A DNA stretch of 64,000 nt from Psychrobacter sp. FDAARGOS_221 (lineage in GTDB: Bacteria > Pseudomonadota > Gammaproteobacteria > Pseudomonadales > Moraxellaceae). This document shows, in pieces, positions 55,561 to 63,940 of this stretch. Numbering within the stretch: position 1 is the stretch's first letter; every line of letters starts with the position of its first letter. A program made the position numbers and the translations under genes. The stretch spans positions 620,001 to 684,000 of the forward strand of contig NZ_NWFK02000001.1 in the NCBI RefSeq assembly GCF_002313155.2, written 5' to 3'. The notes below the pieces were generated by a model. The model saw nothing but the letters and a program-made list of their open reading frames with translations. It searched no databases and was not told the origin of the DNA.

Positions 55561-58500
55561 TTAGACAGGGGCTAACATTCCCCCTGGTCTTATCTCGTTC
55601 TGCAACGTTTGCAACACAACTGCCTTTAAAGACTCAGCAAGTTGTTTGCTGTCTTGGGTAGTTGTCTGTACGTCTGCACTAGCACCGTCACTATTGATAT
55701 GTATATCAATCTTCACTTGATTAACAACACCAGCAGATTGATTATTCTGTTTGCTGTTAAAGACTTGTACACCTAGCTTGCCATTAGGTCCACGAGTTAA
55801 TGGCATAACCGCTTCAGGGCCTGCTTCACCCATGACACCAAGACCACCAGCATGCCGGAAAGCTGTTGGCTTATTAAAGATGTCGCCATTGGCATAGTAC
55901 TGGATGCCTTGATTATTAAACGCACCGCCTTTAGCAAGCTCAAGCAGACCGCTGCCAGCAAAAGCACCACCGTCTTCAAACATACCCACAGCCATTTTAG
56001 CGACACGTAACATAGCAAACTTAATCAGCATCTTACTAATATCTTGTAAGATAGATGCGGTTAAGTCTTTAAAACTGCCTTTGCCCGTCGCCACAAAGTT
56101 ACTAAAGCTGTCACTCATTTTGTTAAAGGCGCCAGTCGTGGCCTGTTGCATAGTTTCATTCAAGCTCTTAGCGCCATCAGATAAGCTTTGAAAGCCTGAC
56201 TGCAATCCATCGACCCAGTTATTATCTTGTAGCGCTTGCTGTTGCTTGCGTAGCTCAATCAGTTCTTCACGCTGTGCTATGATTTTTTGGGTTGCCTGTT
56301 CTGATAAAGTAATACCTGCTTGCTCCGCTTGGTTTAACAAGTTACGTTCAAAGCGCAAGCGTTCAACCTCATCGGCTTGCTTGCCAATCAGTGAGGTTTC
56401 AAAAGCGTATTTTTCTAAAGCTGATTGCTGTCGAGCAGTAAAGTCTGCCATCTTTTCAGCTTCTTGTTTCTTAGTGCGTAAAGCAACCAATTCTTCACGC
56501 TGAGCAATGATTTGTTGTGTGGTTGCCAACAACTGCTGTTGGGCTTGCTCAGATAAATCTTTGCCATCTTGTTTGGCTTGATTAAGTAGGTTGTGACTAA
56601 ACCGCAAGCGCTCAACTTCATCGGCTTGCTTGCCGATCAGCGATGTTTCAAACGCATACTGCTCTAAAGACGTTTGCTGTCGAATCGTAAACTCATTTAC
56701 TTTGTTTATTTCGGCATCCAGTTTGATTAAATCTTCTTTTGCTTTGATTAAATTGCGATAGCTGTTTAATACGCTGTCTTTGATACCCTTATACATACCG
56801 TTTGCACGGTCATAATCAAAGCTGGCTAACTCACTATTTTTGCCGAATAAAGCGATGTCTTTTTTAATGCCACTCATCGCATTATAGATATTTTGAGCCA
56901 GATTTAGCGCCGCTTGTACAGCCTCGCTTTGCTTGCCTTTAATACCCAAGCCCAAGCCTATTGACAGCCATTCACCAAACTTTTTAAATAGTCTTGATGG
57001 CGATCGGATGACAAAGAAGTTTTTGACAGTATCGCTGACACTACTTGCTAAATTGCGAGCAACATCAATCGCACCGCTGATTTTTTCCTTAACACCATTA
57101 ATGAGACCTTGTACAGCATCCCGTCCAATCTGCAACAGCTTAGATCCCAAAGTGCCAAATGCATCAACAAACTGACTGATTGCTGTTTTAGCAATGCCTT
57201 TTAGCTTATCCAGCCCTGATTTAATCGTTGTTTTAAAGCCCTCAATATCGCCTTTTGCCAGCGCTTTAATCGCATTAAAAGCAGTTTTAACAACCGTTTT
57301 AACCGTATTAAACCCTGTATTAAAAACGGTAGCAATGATATTTATACCCGCACTAAATACCGCTTTTATGACATTAAAACCTGTACTAACAACACCTTTT
57401 ATGACATCAAATGAGGTGCTAAAAATACCTTTGATAGTAGCCCAATGTGCTGTAAACAACGCTGATACAACATCCATCGTCGCTTTGACGTACGGTGCAA
57501 GAAAATCAAAAGCTTTGCCTGCCCAGTCTTTAATACCTGTAAATACAGACTTGATATTTCTAAAGGCTTCTTGGACTGGCCCAGGCAATGAGTTAAATAC
57601 CTCAGTTGCCTTGGCTTTGATCGTATCCCAGTTTCGATAGAGCAACACTCCAACAGCAACTAATCCAGCGATTGCGCCCAATATCAGCGTGACAGGACTT
57701 GTCGCAACACCAACAGCGATACCAAATGCAGTGGTGACAGCGGTTGCCGCTGTGCCGATTGCTGCCCAAGCGGCCACTGCACCATTAAACAGTAAAAACG
57801 CACCAGCAGCCGCACCGATACCGCTAGCCAGTGGGATAATAACCTCTTGATGAGCAGCAAAGAAGTCGGTTACTTGATTGATGACATCACCTGTCTGTGA
57901 TGCGTAGTCCTTTAAGCGATTAAAGCCATCGCTCACTGCCTGTATCACGGATTGAAGTCTTTCAGCATTTTCAGGAGTTCTGAATATCTCAGTCATACTA
58001 GTAGCGAACTCGGCTACACCTTGGATTCCATCTTTGAGCGTCTGCCACGATATTACAGCCTTACTGACCACTAAAGATAAGTTGCTAGCAAAACCACCAA
58101 TCCAGTTTATAATTTGTTCTTTATTGCTTTCAAAAGCTTCAGCAATTGAAAGTAGAGTTGGCATCATGGCTTTAAACGCAGCTACTTTAAAACCATCAAA
58201 CATTTGCGTCATCTGGTTAATTGAACCTTTTATTTTTGACGCATTTTCAATATCAACCTCAGACATGATCATGCCTGCATCCTTGGCACTCTTGCCTAAA
58301 CGGTCAAACTCAGCTCCATTATTTTTTAATAGTGGTTGTAAAAGCGTGGCATCTGAGGCTATAGCCTCAAGATAAAATACCATATCGGCTTGACTGACAT
58401 TAGCCTTCTCTAAGCTAGTATAGTACAACTGCAAAGCATCACTACCAGATAATCCCTTAAACATCTCTTTAGTGACACCAACCTTTGGCGCAATTTTTTC

Positions 58501-58950
58501 GAAAAAATCAGCCATTGCGCCGCCACCTGTTTGCATAAAGTCACCAACTTTGTCATTGGTGTCTTTTAAGATGTCAGCCAATTTATCTTGCTCAATACCA
58601 TACAACTTTGCACCTGCTGATAGTTCTTGGAACTTTTCAACATTTACATTAGCAACTTGTGCAAATTGCTTAATTTCTGTAGCCAAAGATAATTGACTGC
58701 TCGTAACAATACCCACAACGCCTGCAAAAGCCCCACCAAACATGGTGACTTTTGTGGCAGCACTTGCCAAAGCACTGCCAAGCCCCTTAGCACGTTGACG
58801 TATTCTGTCAAATGTATTACTAGTGCTTCTGTCAGCTTGTCTTGACGTATTATCAACATCATTCAGTCCATCTTCCAGGTCATCAAGTGTCCGTATTGCT
58901 GCTGTACCATCAGCAGATATGACCAGCCCAAACTTTAGCTCTTCAGCCAT
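55561..58950 (-). CDS. Tail tape measure protein
   Basis: A 1129-residue tail length ruler and DNA-ejection protein. The N-terminus (MAEELKFGLVISADGTAAIRTLDDL) and hydrophobic segments near 385-440 are typical. Residues about 500-570 consist of short hydrophobic repeats with Phe about every 11 residues (FDVIKGVVSTGF, FNVIKAVFSAGI). Residues about 755-900 hold two similar segments (EQYAFETSLIGKQADEVERL and EKYAFETSLIGKQADEVERL). The Gly-rich C-terminus has MGEAGPEAVMPL, a common tape measure motif. At the usual 0.15 nm per residue a tail of about 170 nm is expected. Start ATG follows AAAGGATAAG. Confidence 0.93.
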   Translation of the reverse strand: MAEELKFGLVISADGTAAIRTLDDLEDGLNDVDNTSRQADRSTSNTFDRIRQRAKGLGSALASAATKVTMFGGAFAGVVGIVTSSQLSLATEIKQFAQVANVNVEKFQELSAGAKLYGIEQDKLADILKDTNDKVGDFMQTGGGAMADFFEKIAPKVGVTKEMFKGLSGSDALQLYYTSLEKANVSQADMVFYLEAIASDATLLQPLLKNNGAEFDRLGKSAKDAGMIMSEVDIENASKIKGSINQMTQMFDGFKVAAFKAMMPTLLSIAEAFESNKEQIINWIGGFASNLSLVVSKAVISWQTLKDGIQGVAEFATSMTEIFRTPENAERLQSVIQAVSDGFNRLKDYASQTGDVINQVTDFFAAHQEVIIPLASGIGAAAGAFLLFNGAVAAWAAIGTAATAVTTAFGIAVGVATSPVTLILGAIAGLVAVGVLLYRNWDTIKAKATEVFNSLPGPVQEAFRNIKSVFTGIKDWAGKAFDFLAPYVKATMDVVSALFTAHWATIKGIFSTSFDVIKGVVSTGFNVIKAVFSAGINIIATVFNTGFNTVKTVVKTAFNAIKALAKGDIEGFKTTIKSGLDKLKGIAKTAISQFVDAFGTLGSKLLQIGRDAVQGLINGVKEKISGAIDVARNLASSVSDTVKNFFVIRSPSRLFKKFGEWLSIGLGLGIKGKQSEAVQAALNLAQNIYNAMSGIKKDIALFGKNSELASFDYDRANGMYKGIKDSVLNSYRNLIKAKEDLIKLDAEINKVNEFTIRQQTSLEQYAFETSLIGKQADEVERLRFSHNLLNQAKQDGKDLSEQAQQQLLATTQQIIAQREELVALRTKKQEAEKMADFTARQQSALEKYAFETSLIGKQADEVERLRFERNLLNQAEQAGITLSEQATQKIIAQREELIELRKQQQALQDNNWVDGLQSGFQSLSDGAKSLNETMQQATTGAFNKMSDSFSNFVATGKGSFKDLTASILQDISKMLIKFAMLRVAKMAVGMFEDGGAFAGSGLLELAKGGAFNNQGIQYYANGDIFNKPTAFRHAGGLGVMGEAGPEAVMPLTRGPNGKLGVQVFNSKQNNQSAGVVNQVKIDIHINSDGASADVQTTTQDSKQLAESLKAVVLQTLQNEIRPGGMLAPV

Positions 58951-58979
58951 TTACTTATCCTTTAATATAAATACAAAAA

Positions 58980-59006
58980 GCCCAGTGTTTAAGATAAACA
59001 CTGGGC
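58980..59006 (-). terminator. Hairpin between the tail chaperone genes and the tape measure gene
   Basis: A perfect 12-bp stem (58980-58991 with 58995-59006, GCCCAGTGTTTA and complement), 3-base loop, and T run on the minus strand (TTTTTG). An intra-operon terminator or attenuator directly upstream of the tape measure start. Confidence 0.8.
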
Positions 59007-59036
59007 CTTCTAAGTATTATTAAAGCTGTTTACTGT

Positions 59037-59381
59037 TTAAGACGAAGAGCTGTTTGATAAGTACTCATTAATGCTATTTACATAGCCGTCGGTTGCAGAT
59101 CTAAAGTTTGCAAAGTCCTCTGGTGTTACAGTGACATCTTCACGGCGTAATAATATATCTACTGCGATCCAATCAACCCCCATAACATAACCATTAAAGC
59201 TATTGCGCTGTAATACAATGTAGTCGAATAAGGGCAGTATCGGCTCAAACTCACGCCATATTGTCATCACCTCAAATTCAAACTCGGATTGCTCGGTTGC
59301 TACGCCAAACTCTGCAAATGCATCATCAAGGGCCTGTTGCTCCGCTAAATAGTCTTGATAGGCTTGTCGTTGACAAGCCAC
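59037..59381 (-). CDS. Tail assembly chaperone T-part, expressed by -1 frameshift
   Basis: The frame (114 residues from a GTG at 59381) has the make-up of DUF1799-type tail chaperone proteins (MTIWREFEPILPLFDYIVLQ). It lies in the -1 frame relative to the preceding chaperone gene. It is joined to it without a stop through A-AAA-AAC at 59408-59402, giving ...KQKKLHALGSHVACQRQAYQ. The product is therefore probably the GT fusion; a separate start at the GTG lacks a ribosome binding site. Confidence 0.75.
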   Translation of the reverse strand: MACQRQAYQDYLAEQQALDDAFAEFGVATEQSEFEFEVMTIWREFEPILPLFDYIVLQRNSFNGYVMGVDWIAVDILLRREDVTVTPEDFANFRSATDGYVNSINEYLSNSSSS

Positions 59382-59389
59382 ATGACTAC

Positions 59390-59770
59390 CTAGCGCATGG
59401 AGTTTTTTTGCTTTAGCTTGTCACCAGCCACACTGTCAAAGTAGCCATCAATAACAGCTTGGCGAAACTCTGAAATAGTCAGCACTTGGCGTTTAGTATC
59501 GTCAGTAACTTCTAAGTCGTCACCATTCTCATCTTTCACTTGACCTGCATGCCAACCAGCAAAGACCTTATCAAAGAAGTCGTTTTCAACTTCTTCTACG
59601 CTTTCAACGTCTTGCGTTGTTTGGATACGCTCCATTAAACGCATACGTTCATCATGTGGTAAACGGTTAAAGTCCACTTTTACAGTTGTCTTTTTATAAC
59701 TGCCGTTATGTGGCATCTTAATAGTTACTGTCCAAGGATAGGTATCGGTGACATCGCTAAGTTTAAACAT
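59390..59770 (-). CDS. Tail assembly chaperone (gpG-like)
   Basis: A 126-residue protein placed, as in lambda, between the tube and tape measure genes. It starts MFKLSDVTDTYPWTVTIKMP and is alpha-rich after residue 35 (LPHDERMRLMERIQTTQDVE). It ends LKQKNSMR, with the slippery heptamer A-AAA-AAC (59402-59408) three codons before the stop. A fraction of ribosomes should slip -1 and make the GT fusion. The ATG follows AGGAA. Confidence 0.82.
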   Translation of the reverse strand: MFKLSDVTDTYPWTVTIKMPHNGSYKKTTVKVDFNRLPHDERMRLMERIQTTQDVESVEEVENDFFDKVFAGWHAGQVKDENGDDLEVTDDTKRQVLTISEFRQAVIDGYFDSVAGDKLKQKNSMR

Positions 59771-59845
59771 GGTTTTATTCCTAATTTAAGTGGGTTTAAA
59801 AGCAGTTAAACGGGTTAACTGCTAGGTTAGAGTTGGATTGATGAG

Positions 59846-60781
59846 TTAACTAAATACAATGGTGTATGGTGGCTTGCTTGCTGATTGCATGACGCTGCAC
59901 TCAATCTCGTAGCCCAATGCACCGTCCATATCGGTCGCTTTGGGGATATCTAAAGCTACCGCTGGATAGTCCAGTTTGATTTTCTGACCGGCCGTGGTGC
60001 CGTGCTCAAGCACCAATGGCATTTCTTCACCGTCCCAGGCTTTTTGATATAAGTTAATCTCGCTTAATTGCGGCGCACCAACGGTAATAGAAACCACAGG
60101 TTTGCGGTCACTAATCATGGATGATTGGTGGTTGACCATATCAAGCGAGGTCACCTCATTGCCTGTGGTGTGGCTGAAGCTTTTCATGGCATAGTCTTTA
60201 TTACCCAGCTTAAATACAGGCGTGTTAGCGAAGTTAACCGCTTTTGGTGTTTTATAACCTTCAACGATTGTATTTAAGTCGCTCGGTTTTTCGATTGGCA
60301 CAGTACCGCCTACCATGCTAATTTCAAACTCCCAGTAGCCAAGTTCGCCACTGTTCGCTGATAGTTTGACTTCAGCTTGGGCCTTTTTGCCAATGTGAAA
60401 CTGCCCATCGAGTAAAAACGCCACGGTGCCATGATTGGTGTCTGTGGTTTCAGGCGTATAAGTGACTGTACTTCCTTCTTCTGATACAGTTTCACTATGC
60501 CCAGCCATCAAGAACAAGTCACGATAAGCAGGGGCGGTACCGGCGGTGCCACTTGCTGCAAATGCGACTTTACCTGTGATTTTGACCTTATCTGTTGTAC
60601 GAAACTTCTTGTTAGCACCCCAGCTTTCACCGTCTTTTTCTTGCTCGATGGTGTCACCTTCAAAGCTAATATCGACATCCTTAGTTTCAACGGGTGTCAG
60701 CTCGTTAGCGGCGAGGTCACCAATACCCCATAGCAATAGCTTTTTCTTGAATTTACGACTTAATGCAACTTGTGGCATCAT
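59846..60781 (-). CDS. Tail tube protein
   Basis: A 311-residue major tail (tube) protein of a non-contractile tail. The start MMPQVALSRKFKKKLLLWGI and the stretch of beta-rich text (KVKITGKVAFAASGTAGTAP, TPETTDTNHGTVAFLLDGQF) fit tube proteins of B3/D3112-type phages. There is no sheath gene next to it, which argues against a Mu-type contractile tail. AAGGAG is only 3 bases from the first ATG, so the second ATG (60778) is the likelier start. Confidence 0.82.
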   Translation of the reverse strand: MMPQVALSRKFKKKLLLWGIGDLAANELTPVETKDVDISFEGDTIEQEKDGESWGANKKFRTTDKVKITGKVAFAASGTAGTAPAYRDLFLMAGHSETVSEEGSTVTYTPETTDTNHGTVAFLLDGQFHIGKKAQAEVKLSANSGELGYWEFEISMVGGTVPIEKPSDLNTIVEGYKTPKAVNFANTPVFKLGNKDYAMKSFSHTTGNEVTSLDMVNHQSSMISDRKPVVSITVGAPQLSEINLYQKAWDGEEMPLVLEHGTTAGQKIKLDYPAVALDIPKATDMDGALGYEIECSVMQSASKPPYTIVFS

Positions 60782-60789
60782 TTACTCCT

Positions 60790-61230
60790 TTATTGCTGAT
60801 TAATTTGTTGGGTATAGCCCAGCTCATATATGTCCGCCCACACGTGCAAGCTGTCTTTTAGATCGACCAGTCCGCCAGTGACAAACTTGAGCGGGTCAGT
60901 GGTGTCACCTTTTTTAGTACAAATAAAGCCACTAATAGCGTTAAACACCGTATCTTGCATGGCTTCCGCACGTTCACCAACCGCTGCACCATAGCTATCT
61001 GTGTAGTTACTGCAAATAGTAATAATCTGATAACGCTCCGTAACGGCTTGATAGTATTCGCTTTGGCTTTGCGCTTGCGTTTCCAATTTGATGACATAAC
61101 AAGCTTCAGTTGTACTTCGGTTTCTTAGCACCTCATCAAGTTGCCCGCTGTCAGCAACCTCAATAAATAACTGGTCATGAGCTTGGTCATAGTCATTGAT
61201 ACGCTGGGCGATTTGTTGTCTAATTTGCAT
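60790..61230 (-). CDS. Mu gp37-like protein (DUF1834), probable tail terminator
   Basis: A 146-residue protein of the DUF1834/Mu gp37 family. It starts MQIRQQIAQRINDYDQAHDQ and contains ACYVIKLETQAQSQSEYYQA and ERYQIITICSNYT. It overlaps the gpG-like gene by 11 bp and is followed by the tube gene. Role: tail completion or head-tail joining (inferred from family). Confidence 0.8.
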   Translation of the reverse strand: MQIRQQIAQRINDYDQAHDQLFIEVADSGQLDEVLRNRSTTEACYVIKLETQAQSQSEYYQAVTERYQIITICSNYTDSYGAAVGERAEAMQDTVFNAISGFICTKKGDTTDPLKFVTGGLVDLKDSLHVWADIYELGYTQQINQQ

Positions 61231-61639
61231 CTCTTAATGCTCGCTTAATGTGCTTGATAATGGCGTTGCTGTCATCATTACTAATCCCCAAAAATGGACG
61301 TTCTGCTTGGACATATTTAGCATATTCTTCAGTTGCACCAACCACTACTTTGCGTTGAGTAGGCACGTTGTATGTAATTGATTGCAATAACATGCCTGTA
61401 TATACAAGTAAGCCACCGCTTGATTTTCGGCTTTTATATCTGGCGTACTTTTCAGTGAGAGGTTTCCACGCTGTGCCTTCAGGCGTTTTCTTTTCATCAG
61501 CGATACGCTCTTTTGTACTTTCAGTGAGCTCATGACCAATGGTGTCGAGTATTGGGGTCAAGTCGTCAGTCTGCTCACGCAATCTTGCAAAAAGCGCTCT
61601 ACAATCAGCCAAGCCTTGCCATGTTATCGCTGTACTCAC
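61220..61639 (-). CDS. Phage virion morphogenesis protein (Mu gpG-like)
   Basis: A 139-residue protein of the phage virion morphogenesis/tail completion family. It contains LDTIGHELTESTKERIADEK, TAWKPLTEKYARYKSRK, LVYTGMLLQSITY and GATEEYAKYVQAERPFLGIS, the usual block order. It starts at GTG 61639 with AAAGGG upstream. Role: joining head and tail. Confidence 0.87.
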   Translation of the reverse strand: MSTAITWQGLADCRALFARLREQTDDLTPILDTIGHELTESTKERIADEKKTPEGTAWKPLTEKYARYKSRKSSGGLLVYTGMLLQSITYNVPTQRKVVVGATEEYAKYVQAERPFLGISNDDSNAIIKHIKRALRDAN

Positions 61640-61642
61640 ATC

Positions 61643-61678
61643 AAACCCTTTTTAAATCGCTTTAAACCCTTTTTAAAT
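61643..61678. repeat. Two copies of AAACCCTTTTTAAAT upstream of the gpG-like gene
   Basis: A 15-bp direct repeat at 21-bp spacing (61643-61657 and 61664-61678). On the coding strand each unit has AAAGGGTTT, so the ribosome binding site of the gpG-like gene is duplicated. Probably a small duplication. Confidence 0.7.
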
Positions 61679-61720
61679 TTGTTCAAAACTTAATTATGGT
61701 GCTATGACCGCTTTTTATCT

Positions 61721-61975
61721 TTACGACGGCTCAGAGGGCGTCTGAGAAGCATGATCTTCAAAATAGCTTTTAGCAGCGCTAGTTAAAAAATCGACTGTAA
61801 ATTCGAATTTATCACCAGTTGCAGCTGCTAGCTCATGACAAGCTAATATAAACAAAGCTTTTGCATAGCCTTTTTTTTCATTTTCTAAACTTAGATTAGC
61901 AATAATAGGACGAATAACTTCATTAAAATCTTTTATCGCTTGCTGGGCGCTTTTTTGTTCATCAGATGCGTACAT
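61721..61975 (-). CDS. Hypothetical phage protein, 84 aa
   Basis: Not recognised. A small, helical, soluble protein (MYASDEQKSAQQAIKDFNEV... ending DHASQTPSEPS). AAGAGG lies upstream of ATG 61975. It lies between gp36- and gpG-like genes, where Mu-like phages usually have none or a short accessory gene, so it may be cargo. Confidence 0.65.
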   Translation of the reverse strand: MYASDEQKSAQQAIKDFNEVIRPIIANLSLENEKKGYAKALFILACHELAAATGDKFEFTVDFLTSAAKSYFEDHASQTPSEPS

Positions 61976-62000
61976 AACCCAACCTCTTAATATTTTTATG

Positions 62001-62456
62001 CTAAGTTAAACGACCCATCTTATTACGAGTAAACTGCCGTGGCTCACTGCTAATGTCTGCATGATCACTGGTTTGATTGGCGTCATCATCACCATTATCT
62101 TCAGGAATAGCTAAGCCAAGACTGGTGTCGCCCTTGGCAAATCGCTCAAGATGCTTGATGGCATCATCGTATAGCTTAGTAGTAGCGTTATCCGCATTGC
62201 CTGTATTACCAAGCTTGACCTTTAGATAGTACACAGCTAAATCAATAGCCAGCGTCTTAACTAAAGCAGGTACGATATCAAGCGGCAGGCTCACACGCTG
62301 ACCGATATAGCTATCAATAATGCCAGTGGCATCTGCAATAGCTGCATCAGCAACTGGCGTATTAATGCTGTCAGCACGGCGCTTCGGGTTAGTCAGTTCA
62401 ATAACTGTCTGCGTGCCCAAGCGCAATTCTAGATCTGTGACAGCGGCATAGCTCAT
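62001..62456 (-). CDS. Mu gp36-like protein (DUF1320)
   Basis: A 151-residue head-tail connector-type protein. It starts MSYAAVTDLELRLGTQTVIE and contains DATGIIDSYIGQRVSLPLD, typical of DUF1320. I chose ATG 62456 because it overlaps the gp35 stop as ATGA and the conserved N-terminus starts there; the frame itself extends 14 codons upstream. The C-terminal tail is acidic (EDNGDDDANQTSDHADISSE). Confidence 0.87.
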   Translation of the reverse strand: MSYAAVTDLELRLGTQTVIELTNPKRRADSINTPVADAAIADATGIIDSYIGQRVSLPLDIVPALVKTLAIDLAVYYLKVKLGNTGNADNATTKLYDDAIKHLERFAKGDTSLGLAIPEDNGDDDANQTSDHADISSEPRQFTRNKMGRLT

Positions 62457-62923
62457 TCTGGGATACTCTCGGTATATTCGGCAACAAGCACATCCCAAGC
62501 GTGATCACGCTCTTTTGCGCTCACATCAAGACCAGCATCTTTAAGCTCTTTGACAGTTGGCTTATCTGCTGTCATATCAAGATTTAAGCCACGCATTGAC
62601 TCAGTGATGACAGCTAAACGCTCAACAGATGCCTCTGAATCATCATCGCTTTCAGTAGCATTTGCACCTGCATCATCGCTTTGAGCCGTATCAGCACCTG
62701 AATCTGCTGCGATATCTTCATCAACGCCCAATGAACCGCTTGCATTTTTGATATCAGCATCATCGGAGAGCACCTTAACTTTAAGATAACTATCGGCTTC
62801 AAGCGCTGCCAGCTCGCTTTGCGTAACCTCAATATCTCTTGGTGTCTTTGTGAATTGCATGCCATTACGAAATCGACTTAGGCAACCGGCTGCCATCACT
62901 GATACTAAAACTTTGTTACTCAT
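62453..62923 (-). CDS. Mu gp35-like / HI1506-related protein
   Basis: A 156-residue protein whose N-terminal domain (MSNKVLVSVMAAGCLSRFRNGMQFTKTPRD) is the FluMu-type domain seen in HI1506-related proteins. An acidic, Ala/Asp-rich linker follows (about 60-100). A C-terminal helix-extension-helix-like part follows (ESMRGLNLDMTADKPTVKEL). It lies between the capsid gene and gp36, as in Mu-like phages. It ends in the ATGA overlap. Confidence 0.78.
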   Translation of the reverse strand: MSNKVLVSVMAAGCLSRFRNGMQFTKTPRDIEVTQSELAALEADSYLKVKVLSDDADIKNASGSLGVDEDIAADSGADTAQSDDAGANATESDDDSEASVERLAVITESMRGLNLDMTADKPTVKELKDAGLDVSAKERDHAWDVLVAEYTESIPE

Positions 62924-62977
62924 GGTTATATCCTTTGATTTTTATAAAGCTAAGTTATTAAGTTATGTGATTTAAGG

Positions 62978-62997
62978 GCTGGGCGTTTTAGCCCAGC
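62978..62997 (-). other. Hairpin after the major capsid gene
   Basis: GCTGGGC (62978-62984) pairs with GCCCAGC (62991-62997) over a 6-base loop. It lies 32 bp after the capsid stop and has no T run. Perhaps an mRNA-stability or attenuation hairpin that keeps capsid message high. Confidence 0.55.
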
Positions 62998-63028
62998 TTG
63001 GTGTTAAATCGTTACATTAAAAGATTGG

Positions 63029-63940
63029 TTACACTCGCTGAGTGACTAACACATCAACCACATCTTTGTTGATGTTGGTCTGACCATTCGCCAAGCGTTC
63101 CGCTTTTACGAGCTCAAGCGCTTTGGCTCGTAGTGATGGTGGGACAACTAGCAAAGTAGGCTTAATATCAAGCTCACGGCCACCGTCAGCCTTTTGTGAC
63201 TGCATATGTGCAATGGCAGCGTTTAGATTGTCGCTAGTTAATGGTTTATTTGACATATACGCCATTTGCCAAAAGCCATAGCCGACGTTATGACGTGCTC
63301 GAGCGCCCCAACGGAAGATGTCTTGCATAAATACTGACTCATCATCCAGCTTGGTCATGCTTGTCAACTCAACGTCTTTACGCTTCTGAAAGATGATTGG
63401 CTTGATGATGTTGCTGGTATCTAGCAAATACCACGCTGGTTCACCAGAGTCAGAATCGTAGTCAAGGTTTGATACAGTTGTGGCAGAGCCCGTGCCGTCA
63501 TGCTTTTCATAAACAGGGTGGTCAGTATCAAAGAAGTTTTGACCGTCATAGCACAGCTGGTTGCGACCGTCTTTTAATGCACCAAATACCAGCTTATCTG
63601 GATGTTGCATTGCACGGCGGCCATGTGCTTCTGCAAGCGGGGTTAATGTGCCAAGATTGTCATCTTCGATATCAGTACGTTTCACCGCAATCGTTGATTC
63701 ATACAGCTTATTAACAATGGTGTAACCGTGCGTTTTAATATCATTTAGCACACGTTCACCGATCCATTCCCGCATGTCCGGCATTTCACCCAGCCATCCG
63801 TAAGTGTTGCTGGCAGTGCTAGAGGGTACGACGGTCGCAATCTGGGTGTATTCAGGTTCAACACTGTCCAAACCTTTTTGGAATGTCTGTTTAATCGCCG
63901 TATTGAGTGCTGATAGCGTTGCAGCATTAACTAAAGCCAT
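63029..63940 (-). CDS. Mu-like major capsid protein (gpT)
   Basis: A 303-residue major head subunit of the Mu gpT family; Mu's own is about 305. Characteristic text: MALVNAATLSALNTAIKQTF, TYGWLGEMPDMREWIGERVL, NKLYESTIAVKRTDIEDDNL, and CYDGQNFFDTDHPV. Complete, with AAGGAA ahead of ATG 63940. It makes the transposable-phage assignment firm. The scaffold/protease gene expected upstream is outside the window. Confidence 0.94.
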   Translation of the reverse strand: MALVNAATLSALNTAIKQTFQKGLDSVEPEYTQIATVVPSSTASNTYGWLGEMPDMREWIGERVLNDIKTHGYTIVNKLYESTIAVKRTDIEDDNLGTLTPLAEAHGRRAMQHPDKLVFGALKDGRNQLCYDGQNFFDTDHPVYEKHDGTGSATTVSNLDYDSDSGEPAWYLLDTSNIIKPIIFQKRKDVELTSMTKLDDESVFMQDIFRWGARARHNVGYGFWQMAYMSNKPLTSDNLNAAIAHMQSQKADGGRELDIKPTLLVVPPSLRAKALELVKAERLANGQTNINKDVVDVLVTQRV

